A DNA stretch of 64,000 nt. Source: JAAYUJ01 sp963698165 (GTDB lineage: Bacteria; Desulfobacterota; Syntrophobacteria; Syntrophobacterales; Syntrophobacteraceae). Numbering within the stretch: the first letter of the stretch is position 1; each line of letters opens with the position of its first letter. Shown one piece after another: positions 28,023-36,416 of the stretch. Under the pieces are notes generated by a model. That model was not told the DNA's origin and ran no database searches. It worked only from the letters and a program-made list of their open reading frames with translations. Location: positions 434,001 through 498,000 of the forward strand of contig CAVOPT010000016.1 of the NCBI GenBank assembly GCA_963698165.1. Direction: 5' to 3'. The position numbers and the translations under genes were made by a program.

Positions 28023-29339
28023 ATGTCCTTTGCGAAATTGGGGTCCACGAAGATGACGACGGATTTTCCGAAAGTCAGGTACGGTCTTGAAGCAATGCCG
28101 GTCGAGCATGAAGGACGACGCATGATCCTTCTCAGGGATCGCCTGGGGTACAGCCGTGATTCCCTGCTCGTTTCGCCGCAGCTCGTCTCGATCCTTGGAC
28201 AGATGAATGGGCAGAACTCCTTGAGGGATCTCCAGGTCTTTCACATGCGCGCGACGGGAGAACTGCTGCACTCGGAGCAACTGTCGCAGATCCTGGCGAA
28301 GCTCGATGAACATCTGTTCCTGGAGAACGAGCGATTCGTCGCCGTTGCCATGGAATCGGTGGTTCGGTTCCAGGAGGATCCAGTCAAGAGGATGCAGTTC
28401 GCGGGCAAGAGCTATCCCGACGATGCCGATTCCCTGCGAGATATGTTGGAAGGCTATTTCGCAGCGGCGGTCCCGGAATCCGGCCGGCTGGAGGCGCAGA
28501 GCCATGGCGGGGCTGCAAGGCGCATCAGAGCTCTCGTTGCACCGCACATAGACATCCAGGCTGGGGGAGTCTGTTTCGCGAAGGCCTATCAGGCACTCAA
28601 AATGGCGGATTCACCTCAAACGTGGGTCATCCTTGGAACGGGTCATGAGCCGGTGGAGAACTATTTCGCCATAACCTGCAAGGATTTCGAAACCCCACTG
28701 GGCCTGGTCGAACACGACAGGGAGTGTTGCGAGGCGTTGCGGGAGCTTTGTCCTCGGGATATCCTCGCCAGCGAATACAACCATCAGCGGGAGCACACGG
28801 TTGAGTTCCAGGCCGTGTTCCTCGCGTACACCCGACCCGGGACAAAGATCGTACCCATGCTCTGCTCCTTCTCTCCCGATGAATGGGAAAACGACGGGCA
28901 ATACATCGACGAGATGGTGCACGTGCTGCGCAACCTTGCCCAAGTCGTGGGGCGCTCCGTGGGGATCATTGCCAGTGTTGATCTGGCACACATCGGGCCC
29001 CGCTACGGTGACAGCTTCAAACCCCATCGTGGAACTGTAGAGGAGCACCTGACGGCGGACCGCGATCTCCTGGACAAGATTGCCCATTGCGATGCGTCGG
29101 GGTTCATGCGCAAGATCAAGAGAGAGAACCACGCCAGGCGCATTTGCGGCCTCGCGCCCCTTTACGTCCTGACCAAAGCCCTGGAAGGCACGGCGCGAGG
29201 TGAGCTCCTCCACCATGCTCACGCGGTGGTGGACAACCGGAACTCATTCGTCACATTTACAAGCATGGCTTTTTATGAGTGCTCCGATGGACAGGAGATC
29301 GACCGTCCATCCCATGTGAGCAATGCCCCGGAACGGTAG
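28023..29339 (+). CDS. MEMO-family protein (AmmeMemoRadiSam system B) with N-terminal extension
   Basis: 438 residues; ATG at 28053 is an alternative start. Residues 1-130 are an extra domain with short hydrophobic strands and helices (ILLRDRLGYSRDSLLVSP; LSQILAKLDEHLFLE) resembling a small winged-helix/PqqD-like module. Residues about 165-430 are a MEMO domain: APHIDIQAGG, the EHTVEFQAVFL segment matching the usual EHSLEVQLPFL, and ASVDLAHIGPRYGD. MEMO is related to extradiol dioxygenases and in bacteria usually sits with AMMECR1 and a radical SAM protein. A second MEMO, fused to AMMECR1, is at 59340-60758. Confidence 0.85.
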   Translation: MSFAKLGSTKMTTDFPKVRYGLEAMPVEHEGRRMILLRDRLGYSRDSLLVSPQLVSILGQMNGQNSLRDLQVFHMRATGELLHSEQLSQILAKLDEHLFLENERFVAVAMESVVRFQEDPVKRMQFAGKSYPDDADSLRDMLEGYFAAAVPESGRLEAQSHGGAARRIRALVAPHIDIQAGGVCFAKAYQALKMADSPQTWVILGTGHEPVENYFAITCKDFETPLGLVEHDRECCEALRELCPRDILASEYNHQREHTVEFQAVFLAYTRPGTKIVPMLCSFSPDEWENDGQYIDEMVHVLRNLAQVVGRSVGIIASVDLAHIGPRYGDSFKPHRGTVEEHLTADRDLLDKIAHCDASGFMRKIKRENHARRICGLAPLYVLTKALEGTARGELLHHAHAVVDNRNSFVTFTSMAFYECSDGQEIDRPSHVSNAPER

Positions 29340-29375
29340 CCGTCTTCCACGACGGGGCCCCCTGCCATCCGTGAA

Positions 29376-30302
29376 TCACTCCCAGCCGGGTGGGAAGGCG
29401 ACCACCTGGTCAAGCCCGTCCGCACCCGTGAGAAGCATGACGAGACGATCGACTCCCATGGCGATGCCCGCGCAGGGAGGAAGATGCTCCAGACAGTTCA
29501 GGAAAGCCTCGGGAGAAGGGTAGGGGGACAAGCCCAGTTTCAGGCGCAAGGCGTTGGCGTGTTCAAAACGTGAGCGCTGTTCGCGGGGGTCCGTCAATTC
29601 GCTGAACCCATTGGCGAGCTCAATGCCGCCCCAGTAAAGCTCGAATCGCTCGGCGACGGAGGGGTCACCGGGCTTGAGCCTTGCCAGGGCAGCCTGGTTG
29701 GCGGGGTATTCCGTGAGGATACAGGGCCGCGGAAACCCGAGGTTCGGTTCCACCCTTTCGACGAGGTCCGTGTCGAAGCGATCCTGATCGACGTCAGGCC
29801 CCGGTTTCCAGCCCGCGAACCGGTTGAAGGCCTCGGCGACGGTGACTCTCTCCCAGGGTTCATCCGCCCGGAGTGATGGTGCCGGATGGCCCAGCGCAGG
29901 GCTTGCAGCGGCGACTTTCCAAATGGAGCGGAGCAGTCTCTGGCAGTCCCCCTGCAAGGCATGGTAGTCCGCGTTGAGACGGTACCATTCCAGCAGGGTG
30001 AATTCGGGATGGTGGTATCGCCCTCGTTCGCCTCTCCGAAATACAGGAGTGATCTGGAATATTCTCCCGTACCCTGCGGAAAGCAGGCGTTTCATGAAGA
30101 GCTCCGGACTGGTGACCAAAAAGCCGGAGTCTTTGAGGGGAACGGCCTCGATGTGGGTCTCCGGGGCCGGGGCGAGTGTCACGACGGGGGTTTGGACTTC
30201 CAGGAAGCCTTGAGCCAGAAAGAAGGAGCGGACGGCCTGGAGAATCAGGGAGCGAGCTTCGAGAAAGGGCCGCTTGTCGGCGAGGTGCTCCCGTTCACTC
30301 AT
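29376..30302 (-). CDS. epmA: Elongation factor P lysyltransferase (EpmA/GenX/PoxA)
   Basis: 308 residues from the ATG at 30302; the frame reads upstream into efp without homology. A class II aaRS catalytic core without the anticodon-binding domain of LysRS: motif 2 FRRGERGRYHHPEFTLLEWY, ANGFSEL, and motif 3 near GIAMGVDRLVMLL. It attaches beta-lysine (or lysine) to EF-P. It follows efp by five bases in the same operon, which supports this role over tRNA charging. EpmB (lysine 2,3-aminomutase) is not in the window. Confidence 0.92.
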   Translation of the reverse strand: MSEREHLADKRPFLEARSLILQAVRSFFLAQGFLEVQTPVVTLAPAPETHIEAVPLKDSGFLVTSPELFMKRLLSAGYGRIFQITPVFRRGERGRYHHPEFTLLEWYRLNADYHALQGDCQRLLRSIWKVAAASPALGHPAPSLRADEPWERVTVAEAFNRFAGWKPGPDVDQDRFDTDLVERVEPNLGFPRPCILTEYPANQAALARLKPGDPSVAERFELYWGGIELANGFSELTDPREQRSRFEHANALRLKLGLSPYPSPEAFLNCLEHLPPCAGIAMGVDRLVMLLTGADGLDQVVAFPPGWE

Positions 30303-30307
30303 CCCGG

Positions 30308-30880
30308 TTATGATTTCACCTTTTCGACGTAGCTGCCGGAACGCGTGTCCAACTTGATCACCTGCCCCTCCTCGATGAAGAGAGGGACCTGGATGGCGAA
30401 CCCCGTCTGCAGTGTCACAGGCTTGGTGGCCCCCGCTGCAGTGTCCCCCTTCACCCATGGGTCCGCTTTGACCACAGCCAGCTCGACGAAGTTGGGAAGG
30501 TTGATTCCGATGGGGCGCCCCTGGAAAAGGAGCATGCCCACCACCAGGTTCTCCGTGAGATAGTTCCTGGCATCACCGACCTGGTCCCCGTTGAGCTCCA
30601 GCTGTTCGTAGGTGGACGTGTTCATGAAGTGATACTTGTCACCCTGCCCGTAGAGGAACTGCATGTCCTGTTCCTCGAGATCGGCTCCGTTGAACTTGTC
30701 TCCCGACCGGTAGGTGCGGTCGAATTGGGAACCGGTGATCATGTTTCTGAGGCGGCAGCGATAGAGGGCCTGTCCCTTTCCCGGCTTCGAGAATTCGAAA
30801 TCCACAACCAGGTACGGTTCTCCGTCGATTTCCAGTTTGAGTCCCTTGCGCAAATCACCCGCTGACAAAACTGCTCCCAT
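30308..30880 (-). CDS. efp: Translation elongation factor P
   Basis: 190 residues, three beta-barrel domains as usual. The modification loop FSKPGKGQAL places the target lysine at position 35, and the PGKG context fits EpmA-type lysylation. C-terminal domain ends in TGFAIQVPLFIEEGQVIKLDTRSGSYVEK. EF-P rescues ribosomes stalled at polyproline; the lipoprotein at 9562-10617 has such a run. AAGGAT lies seven bases before the ATG. Divergent from eno with overlapping promoters. Confidence 0.97.
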   Translation of the reverse strand: MGAVLSAGDLRKGLKLEIDGEPYLVVDFEFSKPGKGQALYRCRLRNMITGSQFDRTYRSGDKFNGADLEEQDMQFLYGQGDKYHFMNTSTYEQLELNGDQVGDARNYLTENLVVGMLLFQGRPIGINLPNFVELAVVKADPWVKGDTAAGATKPVTLQTGFAIQVPLFIEEGQVIKLDTRSGSYVEKVKS

Positions 30881-30901
30881 AAAGCGATCCTTTCTTTCGG
30901 A

Positions 30902-30930
30902 TTGATAAGCTTTTTAGAATTTCCTATTGT
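30902..30930 (+). promoter_or_regulatory. Candidate sigma-70 promoter for eno
   Basis: TTGATA, 17-base spacer, TATTGT. The -10 overlaps the -10 of the divergent efp promoter on the other strand. Leader to the eno ATG would be about 95 bases. Confidence 0.45.
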
Positions 30931-30955
30931 AGTGGGACTAAGGCAAACGGGTCAA
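30926..30955 (-). promoter_or_regulatory. Candidate sigma-70 promoter for efp-epmA
   Basis: Read on the minus strand: TTGACC, 18-base spacer, TACAAT, about 45 bases before the efp start. The best-matched promoter in this spacer. Confidence 0.6.
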
Positions 30956-31029
30956 GATTCTTTGCTCGTGTCCGCCGTTTCGAGGTTCATGCTGGTGAGG
31001 GAGCGAGACCATAAGAGAGGGGAGCAACC

Positions 31030-32310
31030 ATGAGTGAAATCATGTCGGTGAAAGCGCGTGAGATTCTCGATTCAAGAGGGAATCCAACGGTTGAGGCCGA
31101 GGTCGTTTTGGACAGTGGATTCAAGGGAGTGGCGGCGGTCCCTTCGGGGGCGTCGACGGGTTCGCGAGAGGCGCTCGAATTGCGGGACGGCGACGGGGCG
31201 CGTTATTTGGGTAAGGGAGTTCTGAAGGCGGTTCACAATGTCAACGAGGAAATAGCTCCCAACCTGGTTGGCTTCGAGGCCATGGACCAGGTGGGAATTG
31301 ACCGGTTCCTGATTGCCCTCGATGGCACCGAAAACAAGGGTCGCCTGGGAGCCAACGCCATCCTGGCGGTGAGCATGGCGACAGCCAAGGCGGCGGCCGC
31401 GGAAGTGGATCTTCCCCTGTACCGGTACCTGGGCGGGGTGTCCACCTTCCTGCTCCCAGTCCCCCTCATGAATGTCCTGAATGGCGGTGCCCACGCAGAC
31501 AACAATCTGGACATACAGGAGTTCATGATCGTGCCGACGGGGGCTGCCAGGTTTTCGGAAGCCCTGCGCATGGGAGCCGAAGTGTTTCACAACCTGCGGA
31601 AAGTCCTGAAATCCAAGGGATTGAACACGGCAGTCGGGGATGAAGGCGGATTCGCCCCCAATCTGCGCTCCAATGAAGAGGCCATGGAAGTGCTCATGCA
31701 GGCCATCGAGAAGGCTGGGTACGCTCCCGGCAAAGACATTTTCATCGCCCTCGATGCCGCTTCGAGCGAATTCTTCAAGGACGGGACCTACCGCCTCGGG
31801 GCCGAAACGGAACCGGAACGCAGTGCCGATCAGATGATCGCGTTTTATGAATCGTGGGTGGCAAAATATCCCGTCATTTCCATAGAGGACGGCATGGCGG
31901 AAGGCGACTGGCCGGGGTGGAAAACCCTGACCGACCGGCTGGGCAAGAGGGTCCAGATCGTAGGGGACGATATCTTCGTGACCAACACCGGGATTCTCGC
32001 CAAGGGGATCGCCGAGGGCATAGCCAACTCGATCCTCATCAAGCTCAACCAGATCGGGACCGTGACGGAAACGATCCAGGCCGTCACCATGGCCCACAAG
32101 GCAGGATACACCGCGGTCATTTCTCACCGGTCGGGGGAGACCGAAGACACGACCATTGCGGACCTCGCCGTGGCGACGGGAGCCGGGCAGATCAAGACCG
32201 GGTCTCTCTCCCGCACGGATCGTGTTGCCAAGTACAACCAGCTGCTGCGCATCGAGGAGGAACTGGGCGACTCCGGCTGCTATGCAGGTCTGGCGACCTT
32301 CAAGAGATAG
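31030..32310 (+). CDS. eno: Enolase
   Basis: 426 residues. Interconverts 2-phosphoglycerate and phosphoenolpyruvate. Start region AREILDSRGNPTVEAEV; catalytic Glu region VGDEGGFAPN; Mg ligands in SIEDGMAEGDW and VGDDIFVTN; signature ILIKLNQIGTVTET with the catalytic lysine; SHRSGETED. GAGGGGAGC lies shortly before the ATG. No other glycolytic gene is adjacent. It is followed about 110 bases later by tRNA-Cys with its own promoter. Confidence 0.98.
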   Translation: MSEIMSVKAREILDSRGNPTVEAEVVLDSGFKGVAAVPSGASTGSREALELRDGDGARYLGKGVLKAVHNVNEEIAPNLVGFEAMDQVGIDRFLIALDGTENKGRLGANAILAVSMATAKAAAAEVDLPLYRYLGGVSTFLLPVPLMNVLNGGAHADNNLDIQEFMIVPTGAARFSEALRMGAEVFHNLRKVLKSKGLNTAVGDEGGFAPNLRSNEEAMEVLMQAIEKAGYAPGKDIFIALDAASSEFFKDGTYRLGAETEPERSADQMIAFYESWVAKYPVISIEDGMAEGDWPGWKTLTDRLGKRVQIVGDDIFVTNTGILAKGIAEGIANSILIKLNQIGTVTETIQAVTMAHKAGYTAVISHRSGETEDTTIADLAVATGAGQIKTGSLSRTDRVAKYNQLLRIEEELGDSGCYAGLATFKR

Positions 32311-32380
32311 GAAGGAGCGTTCCATGGGGGGCGATCCGGCATGGTCACTCAGTCGGTGAGCGGCTTCCCGGAACTTCTCC

Positions 32381-32409
32381 TTGACACTCCTGGCGATTTC
32401 CATTAGACA
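32381..32409 (+). promoter_or_regulatory. Promoter for tRNA-Cys
   Basis: TTGACA, exactly 17 bases, TAGACA, with the mature tRNA beginning 12 bases downstream. Confidence 0.75.
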
Positions 32410-32420
32410 ACAGGCATCAG

Positions 32421-32495
32421 GGCGGCATACCCAAGTGGTAAGGGAGCGGTCTGCAAAACCGTTATTCACCAGTTCAAATCTGGTTGCCGCCTCCA
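32421..32495 (+). tRNA. tRNA-Cys (anticodon GCA)
   Basis: 75 bases including an encoded CCA. Acceptor stem GGCGGCA pairs with TGCCGCC, the discriminator base is T as expected for cysteine tRNAs, the anticodon stem GCGGT/ACCGT holds the loop CTGCAAA (anticodon GCA), and the T arm is ACCAG TTCAAAT CTGGT. Confidence 0.95.
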
Positions 32496-32503
32496 GAAGA
32501 TTC

Positions 32504-32537
32504 AAGGAGTTGGCCCGATTAGGGCCAACTCCTTTTT
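32504..32537 (+). terminator. Terminator after tRNA-Cys
   Basis: AAGGAGTTGGCCC / GGGCCAACTCCTT around the loop GATTA, running into TTTTT. It lies between tRNA-Cys and the 3' end of the minus-strand protease operon and may also slow transcripts from that side. Confidence 0.9.
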
Positions 32538-32591
32538 AGTCTGGTGTCCACATGGGTGTGCCTTAAGTCATGAAAGGTGAAGTCTTCAATT

Positions 32592-35500
32592 CTATCCTTG
32601 TTTCTCCTCCTCGATCCAACCAACCAGGACAAAAGGCGCCCAGTAGTGCGGATGGCGATGATCGCTCGGGGACCCTGTCTGGCCGAGGGGTTTGCCGTGT
32701 CGCAAAGAACGAACTCCTGGATGAATCTTGTCTACCTCTGCGTTCAAAGTGGTGAGTTCCGATGCGATATCATCGGGGCTGAGGCATCGCAGATAGTTCT
32801 GCGCCGTCGCTAATGACACAGCTGGCGGGTTTCCTGAACGAAGATTACGATAGAACTCACCCATGAGAAGACTTGTGGACGCGTCGTCTACAGGCCAGAG
32901 GCTGACAACCGCGGCACGAGCCCCAGCACCCAACAACCCTCGCGTCAGACCCAGCACATCGTCCCCTCCTGTCGTCTCCCCTTTGCCTGTCTCGCATGCG
33001 CTTAAGACCACCATGGCAGCTTCGAAGCGCATCCCCATGAGTTCGTACAGCGTGAGTTCCTCACCCTTTGCGAGGATGATGGATGAAGAAAGGGGCGATT
33101 CTTCCGAGAGGCGGCCATGGGTTGCAAAATGAAGAAAGGGGCAGTTCGCCATTCGCGCCCGGACCGCATCCTCCGTGGCTGCCTCACCAATGAGGGCCTC
33201 CTGATTGAAAAGACTGGCGACATAGGCAGCCTCTGTCGCTGCATAGGTAAGGTCGCCCGTTGGATTGCCGACGGCGAGCATCCGGGCTGACAGCAAAGGT
33301 TGCCACAGATCCATCCCCAGAAACTGCAAGGTGCTTGCGCTGGGAAGATAAGAAATCCTGTGGTTTTCGATAAGCGGGCGTCCCCCAAAAGGCAGCGCGT
33401 GGAAAGGAAGCATGTGGGCCACGCCGTAGGGTACTAGAACGAGTCGAGAGTAATTGTGAATAGTTTTGGCAAAGGGCTCCAACAATTTCTCTGCAAGCTT
33501 CTGTCCCAAAGTTTCAACGGGTGTGCGTTTTTCGCAAGCACGATGAAATTCAACGATATCTCGCGTCAACGAGCTGACGTCCAGGGAAAAGGCCACCGCA
33601 TGTGCAAGGCCGTTGCGATCGATAGCCCAAGCCAGAAGGTCGTCACCAAGGAAGTAGTATTCCAGCAGGAGAGCGCCGGCCGGCAGGGCGGACGCCACCT
33701 CATCAAGTGACAGCGTCGAAGCCTTAGCGCTGATTGTCTGGAGAAAATTTGGATGTGAGCGAGCCAGATCAGCTTCGATGGACCCCAATATTGCCTCATC
33801 CTCTTCAATTTGCCTAAGAAGTCCCTGAGCCCGATCTGCGTCCGATTGGGCTCGCCCTCGTTCCTGGGCCAGCAATCCACGGTGGAGCGTGAGTTGGGCA
33901 TTCAGTTGCCTCCATGAGCGCATGGCGGCACTTTCTTCTTCCGGCGCTCGTTTCACGGCAAGGCCACCAGCCATCAGATCCAGAAGAGCCCTTGCCTTGC
34001 CTCGCTCGGCATAGGCGAAGGCCCTGGCATATTCCTTCTGTTTCGTTGCCACGCGTGAGGCAAGAAAATACAGGTACTGCGCGCTCTTGTCTGCGGCCAG
34101 AGCGGTTTTCAGCTCGTCCCGGCTGAGCTCCTTGCGACGCGCCTCAAGTTCCTGAATAGCACGGTCATAGCTTCTCAGTGCCCGATCATACAGTTGCTCC
34201 GACTTCGACAGCTCGCCCAGCCCCTCATTCATCTCCCCAATATCACAGAGTATCTGCCAGGGCTTTGCGTCCCGGGCCCACCACTCAATCCCAGCCAACT
34301 GTTCAAGTGCCTCAAGGTGCCGCTTCGCTGCAGCATAATCTTTCACGCGGACAAACATGGAAAAAGCCTGCTCGTGCGTTCTTCGTTGCTGCAGGAGGGC
34401 CTCTGCCTGCCCATGTTCACCGCCGACCTCTCCCATGAGTTTGGTCAGTTCTCCGACAAACCCGGCATCCGCTCCTCCCCTTTCCATGTGTCGACGAAAC
34501 GCCTCTGCTGCTTCCTCGAACCTCTTTTTTTCTGCCAGCACAATCGCTTCAAGATGACAGCGCTGTCCGACGCCCACCTTTGGCAATGCGGCCTCTGCTT
34601 CCGCCAGGAACTGATCGGCCTGGGCATTGTTGCCGGCATCTCTTGCCTTGCGCGAACGATAAAGCGGTGACAGCACCGAGGACATCTCGATGTTGCCTTC
34701 CGCGAGTCGGCGAAGGGACCACGATTCGATGCCTGCCGGCAATTCAGTCGCCGTTCCCGGCTCCCGTCCCGACATCATCTCCGATAGCGCCCTGAGCTTC
34801 TCGGACAGCATTTCTCCGAAATCCCCTGTGCCGCCCCCTGGCAGTCCGGCAATCTGTATACTGAGGCGCTTTGCGCTCCGCTCCATGCCGTCAGAGTTGG
34901 TCTGCTGAAGATAGAGTTGAAACACATTGGATCCGAGCATGATGAGACGTTGGCGGAGCGTATCTGCAATCTGCGGCCGATTCTGGATATCTTCCGCGAA
35001 AGAATCCAGCGCCTCCTCATAGAACGTGACGGCCATATCGCGCTGCCCCACAGCCTGATACACAATCGCCTGATCGACCAGGTTCTGCGCTGCGTTTGAA
35101 TTGGCACCAAGAGCTTCGAAGAGCGTTATTGCTGCGCGATAACCAGCGAGAGCCTTCTCGTAATCACCTCTCCGAATGAGTTGATGTCGAGCAAAACGGT
35201 TGAGCAGGATGCCCAGCCCGAGTGTGAAACTGAAGCTTCCCTCTTTTGCACCCCACTCGCCAATGCCACGTGCGAGATTCGGCGCTTCCGTGAAGCGCAC
35301 CATACCGACGAGAGACATGATCTCATGGGTCCGTGCCGTCCAATAGCCACGCCAGTCGCCACAGGATTCGAAATGTTCACAGGCTTTTCTCGCGAAGTTT
35401 GCAGCTGACGCATGGTCGTCCTCAAGCATGGCAAGATAGCCGTAGCGAAGCTCAATTGCCGCAAGCCCTCGAGGAGCAGCACCAGCGAGGAACATCTTTT

Positions 35501-36404
35501 CCGATTGCTCCAAAAGATCCCTCGCATCGGCGAGATTCTTCTCTGAAGGCATTCTAAACTCTTCAGACTCTAGGGAGACAGGGAGACTGCTAGACTCGGA
35601 ACTACTGTCCTGGATTGCAAAGTTCCATGCCAGCGGAGTACTGAAGGGCGCACTCAACCAGTCTGAGCGAGTCAACAGGCAGGTTGCCACTCCGACGGAA
35701 TCACCTGCTTGTTGGTAAGTCACATGTGCGCGGTCAAGAAACTGCCCGGCTGCCTCATTTTGACCGCCGCGCCGGCACAAATCGGCGGTGCACCAATCAG
35801 CGAAGGCAGCCAGCGTGTGAAGTTTCCCTGCCGCCGCCATCTGCTGTACGCGCACAGGTGCATTGAGAGCTGCCTGAAGCATCTGCTCTTTGGAAATAAC
35901 GGGGGGAACGTAGCGGCTGCTCTCGAGGGTATAGCGTGTCGGTTTCAGGTTGCAGAGAAACCCGTAGACGAGCCAGGCCTCGTTTTGTATTGCCGGATCG
36001 GTCGCCTGTTTCAGGAGATCATTCCATGTGGCGTCCAATGCTCGAATGTCTTCTGCTCCCCGCCATCGTGCCGTGACCTCCGTCGCGCCGGCTCCATTTC
36101 CGTCGGGAAAGGTGTTGAAATGCTCGTAGATGGCGAGCAGTTGGTAGGTGACCAGGCGAAGACGCAGATTAGCGTCCTCATGCATTGCCAACGGCTCCGC
36201 TTCTCTGAGACAGTCAAAAGCACGCTGAAGATCACCTGTCAGTATATGGACGATGGCCAGGTCTATGAGCATATGAGATGTCTCAAGAGGCGGATGTCCA
36301 CCTTTGAGGTTGTTCTCCGCAATGTCTCGTGCTAAGGCAAAGTTACCGTTGCAGTCCTCGTAGTAGACCAATTGGCCAAGGGCATCAGCGACGCGGGCAT
36401 CCAT
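32592..36404 (-). CDS. TPR-CHAT protease-like protein
   Basis: 1270 residues. Residues 1 to about 870 are alpha-helical, with degenerate TPR-type repeats (for example GDYEKALAGYRAAITLFEALG and GQRDMAVTFYEEALDSF). A helical segment rich in Arg/Glu (about 800-900) leads into a C-terminal CHAT domain (about 920-1270). Its predicted dyad is present: His1096 in LHFATHG and Cys1137 in VLSACETG, followed by the usual GLTRGLLGAGARAAVVSLWPVDD. The TPR-CHAT design is that of Csx29 in type III-E CRISPR and of other bacterial conflict proteases, where the TPRs sense or bind and CHAT cleaves. It is the last gene of the operon, 12 bases after the caspase-hydrolase gene, with GGGAG six bases before the ATG. 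No CRISPR genes are present. Substrate unknown. Confidence 0.88.
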   Translation of the reverse strand: MDARVADALGQLVYYEDCNGNFALARDIAENNLKGGHPPLETSHMLIDLAIVHILTGDLQRAFDCLREAEPLAMHEDANLRLRLVTYQLLAIYEHFNTFPDGNGAGATEVTARWRGAEDIRALDATWNDLLKQATDPAIQNEAWLVYGFLCNLKPTRYTLESSRYVPPVISKEQMLQAALNAPVRVQQMAAAGKLHTLAAFADWCTADLCRRGGQNEAAGQFLDRAHVTYQQAGDSVGVATCLLTRSDWLSAPFSTPLAWNFAIQDSSSESSSLPVSLESEEFRMPSEKNLADARDLLEQSEKMFLAGAAPRGLAAIELRYGYLAMLEDDHASAANFARKACEHFESCGDWRGYWTARTHEIMSLVGMVRFTEAPNLARGIGEWGAKEGSFSFTLGLGILLNRFARHQLIRRGDYEKALAGYRAAITLFEALGANSNAAQNLVDQAIVYQAVGQRDMAVTFYEEALDSFAEDIQNRPQIADTLRQRLIMLGSNVFQLYLQQTNSDGMERSAKRLSIQIAGLPGGGTGDFGEMLSEKLRALSEMMSGREPGTATELPAGIESWSLRRLAEGNIEMSSVLSPLYRSRKARDAGNNAQADQFLAEAEAALPKVGVGQRCHLEAIVLAEKKRFEEAAEAFRRHMERGGADAGFVGELTKLMGEVGGEHGQAEALLQQRRTHEQAFSMFVRVKDYAAAKRHLEALEQLAGIEWWARDAKPWQILCDIGEMNEGLGELSKSEQLYDRALRSYDRAIQELEARRKELSRDELKTALAADKSAQYLYFLASRVATKQKEYARAFAYAERGKARALLDLMAGGLAVKRAPEEESAAMRSWRQLNAQLTLHRGLLAQERGRAQSDADRAQGLLRQIEEDEAILGSIEADLARSHPNFLQTISAKASTLSLDEVASALPAGALLLEYYFLGDDLLAWAIDRNGLAHAVAFSLDVSSLTRDIVEFHRACEKRTPVETLGQKLAEKLLEPFAKTIHNYSRLVLVPYGVAHMLPFHALPFGGRPLIENHRISYLPSASTLQFLGMDLWQPLLSARMLAVGNPTGDLTYAATEAAYVASLFNQEALIGEAATEDAVRARMANCPFLHFATHGRLSEESPLSSSIILAKGEELTLYELMGMRFEAAMVVLSACETGKGETTGGDDVLGLTRGLLGAGARAAVVSLWPVDDASTSLLMGEFYRNLRSGNPPAVSLATAQNYLRCLSPDDIASELTTLNAEVDKIHPGVRSLRHGKPLGQTGSPSDHRHPHYWAPFVLVGWIEEEKQG

Positions 36405-36416
36405 GTCAATCTCCCG

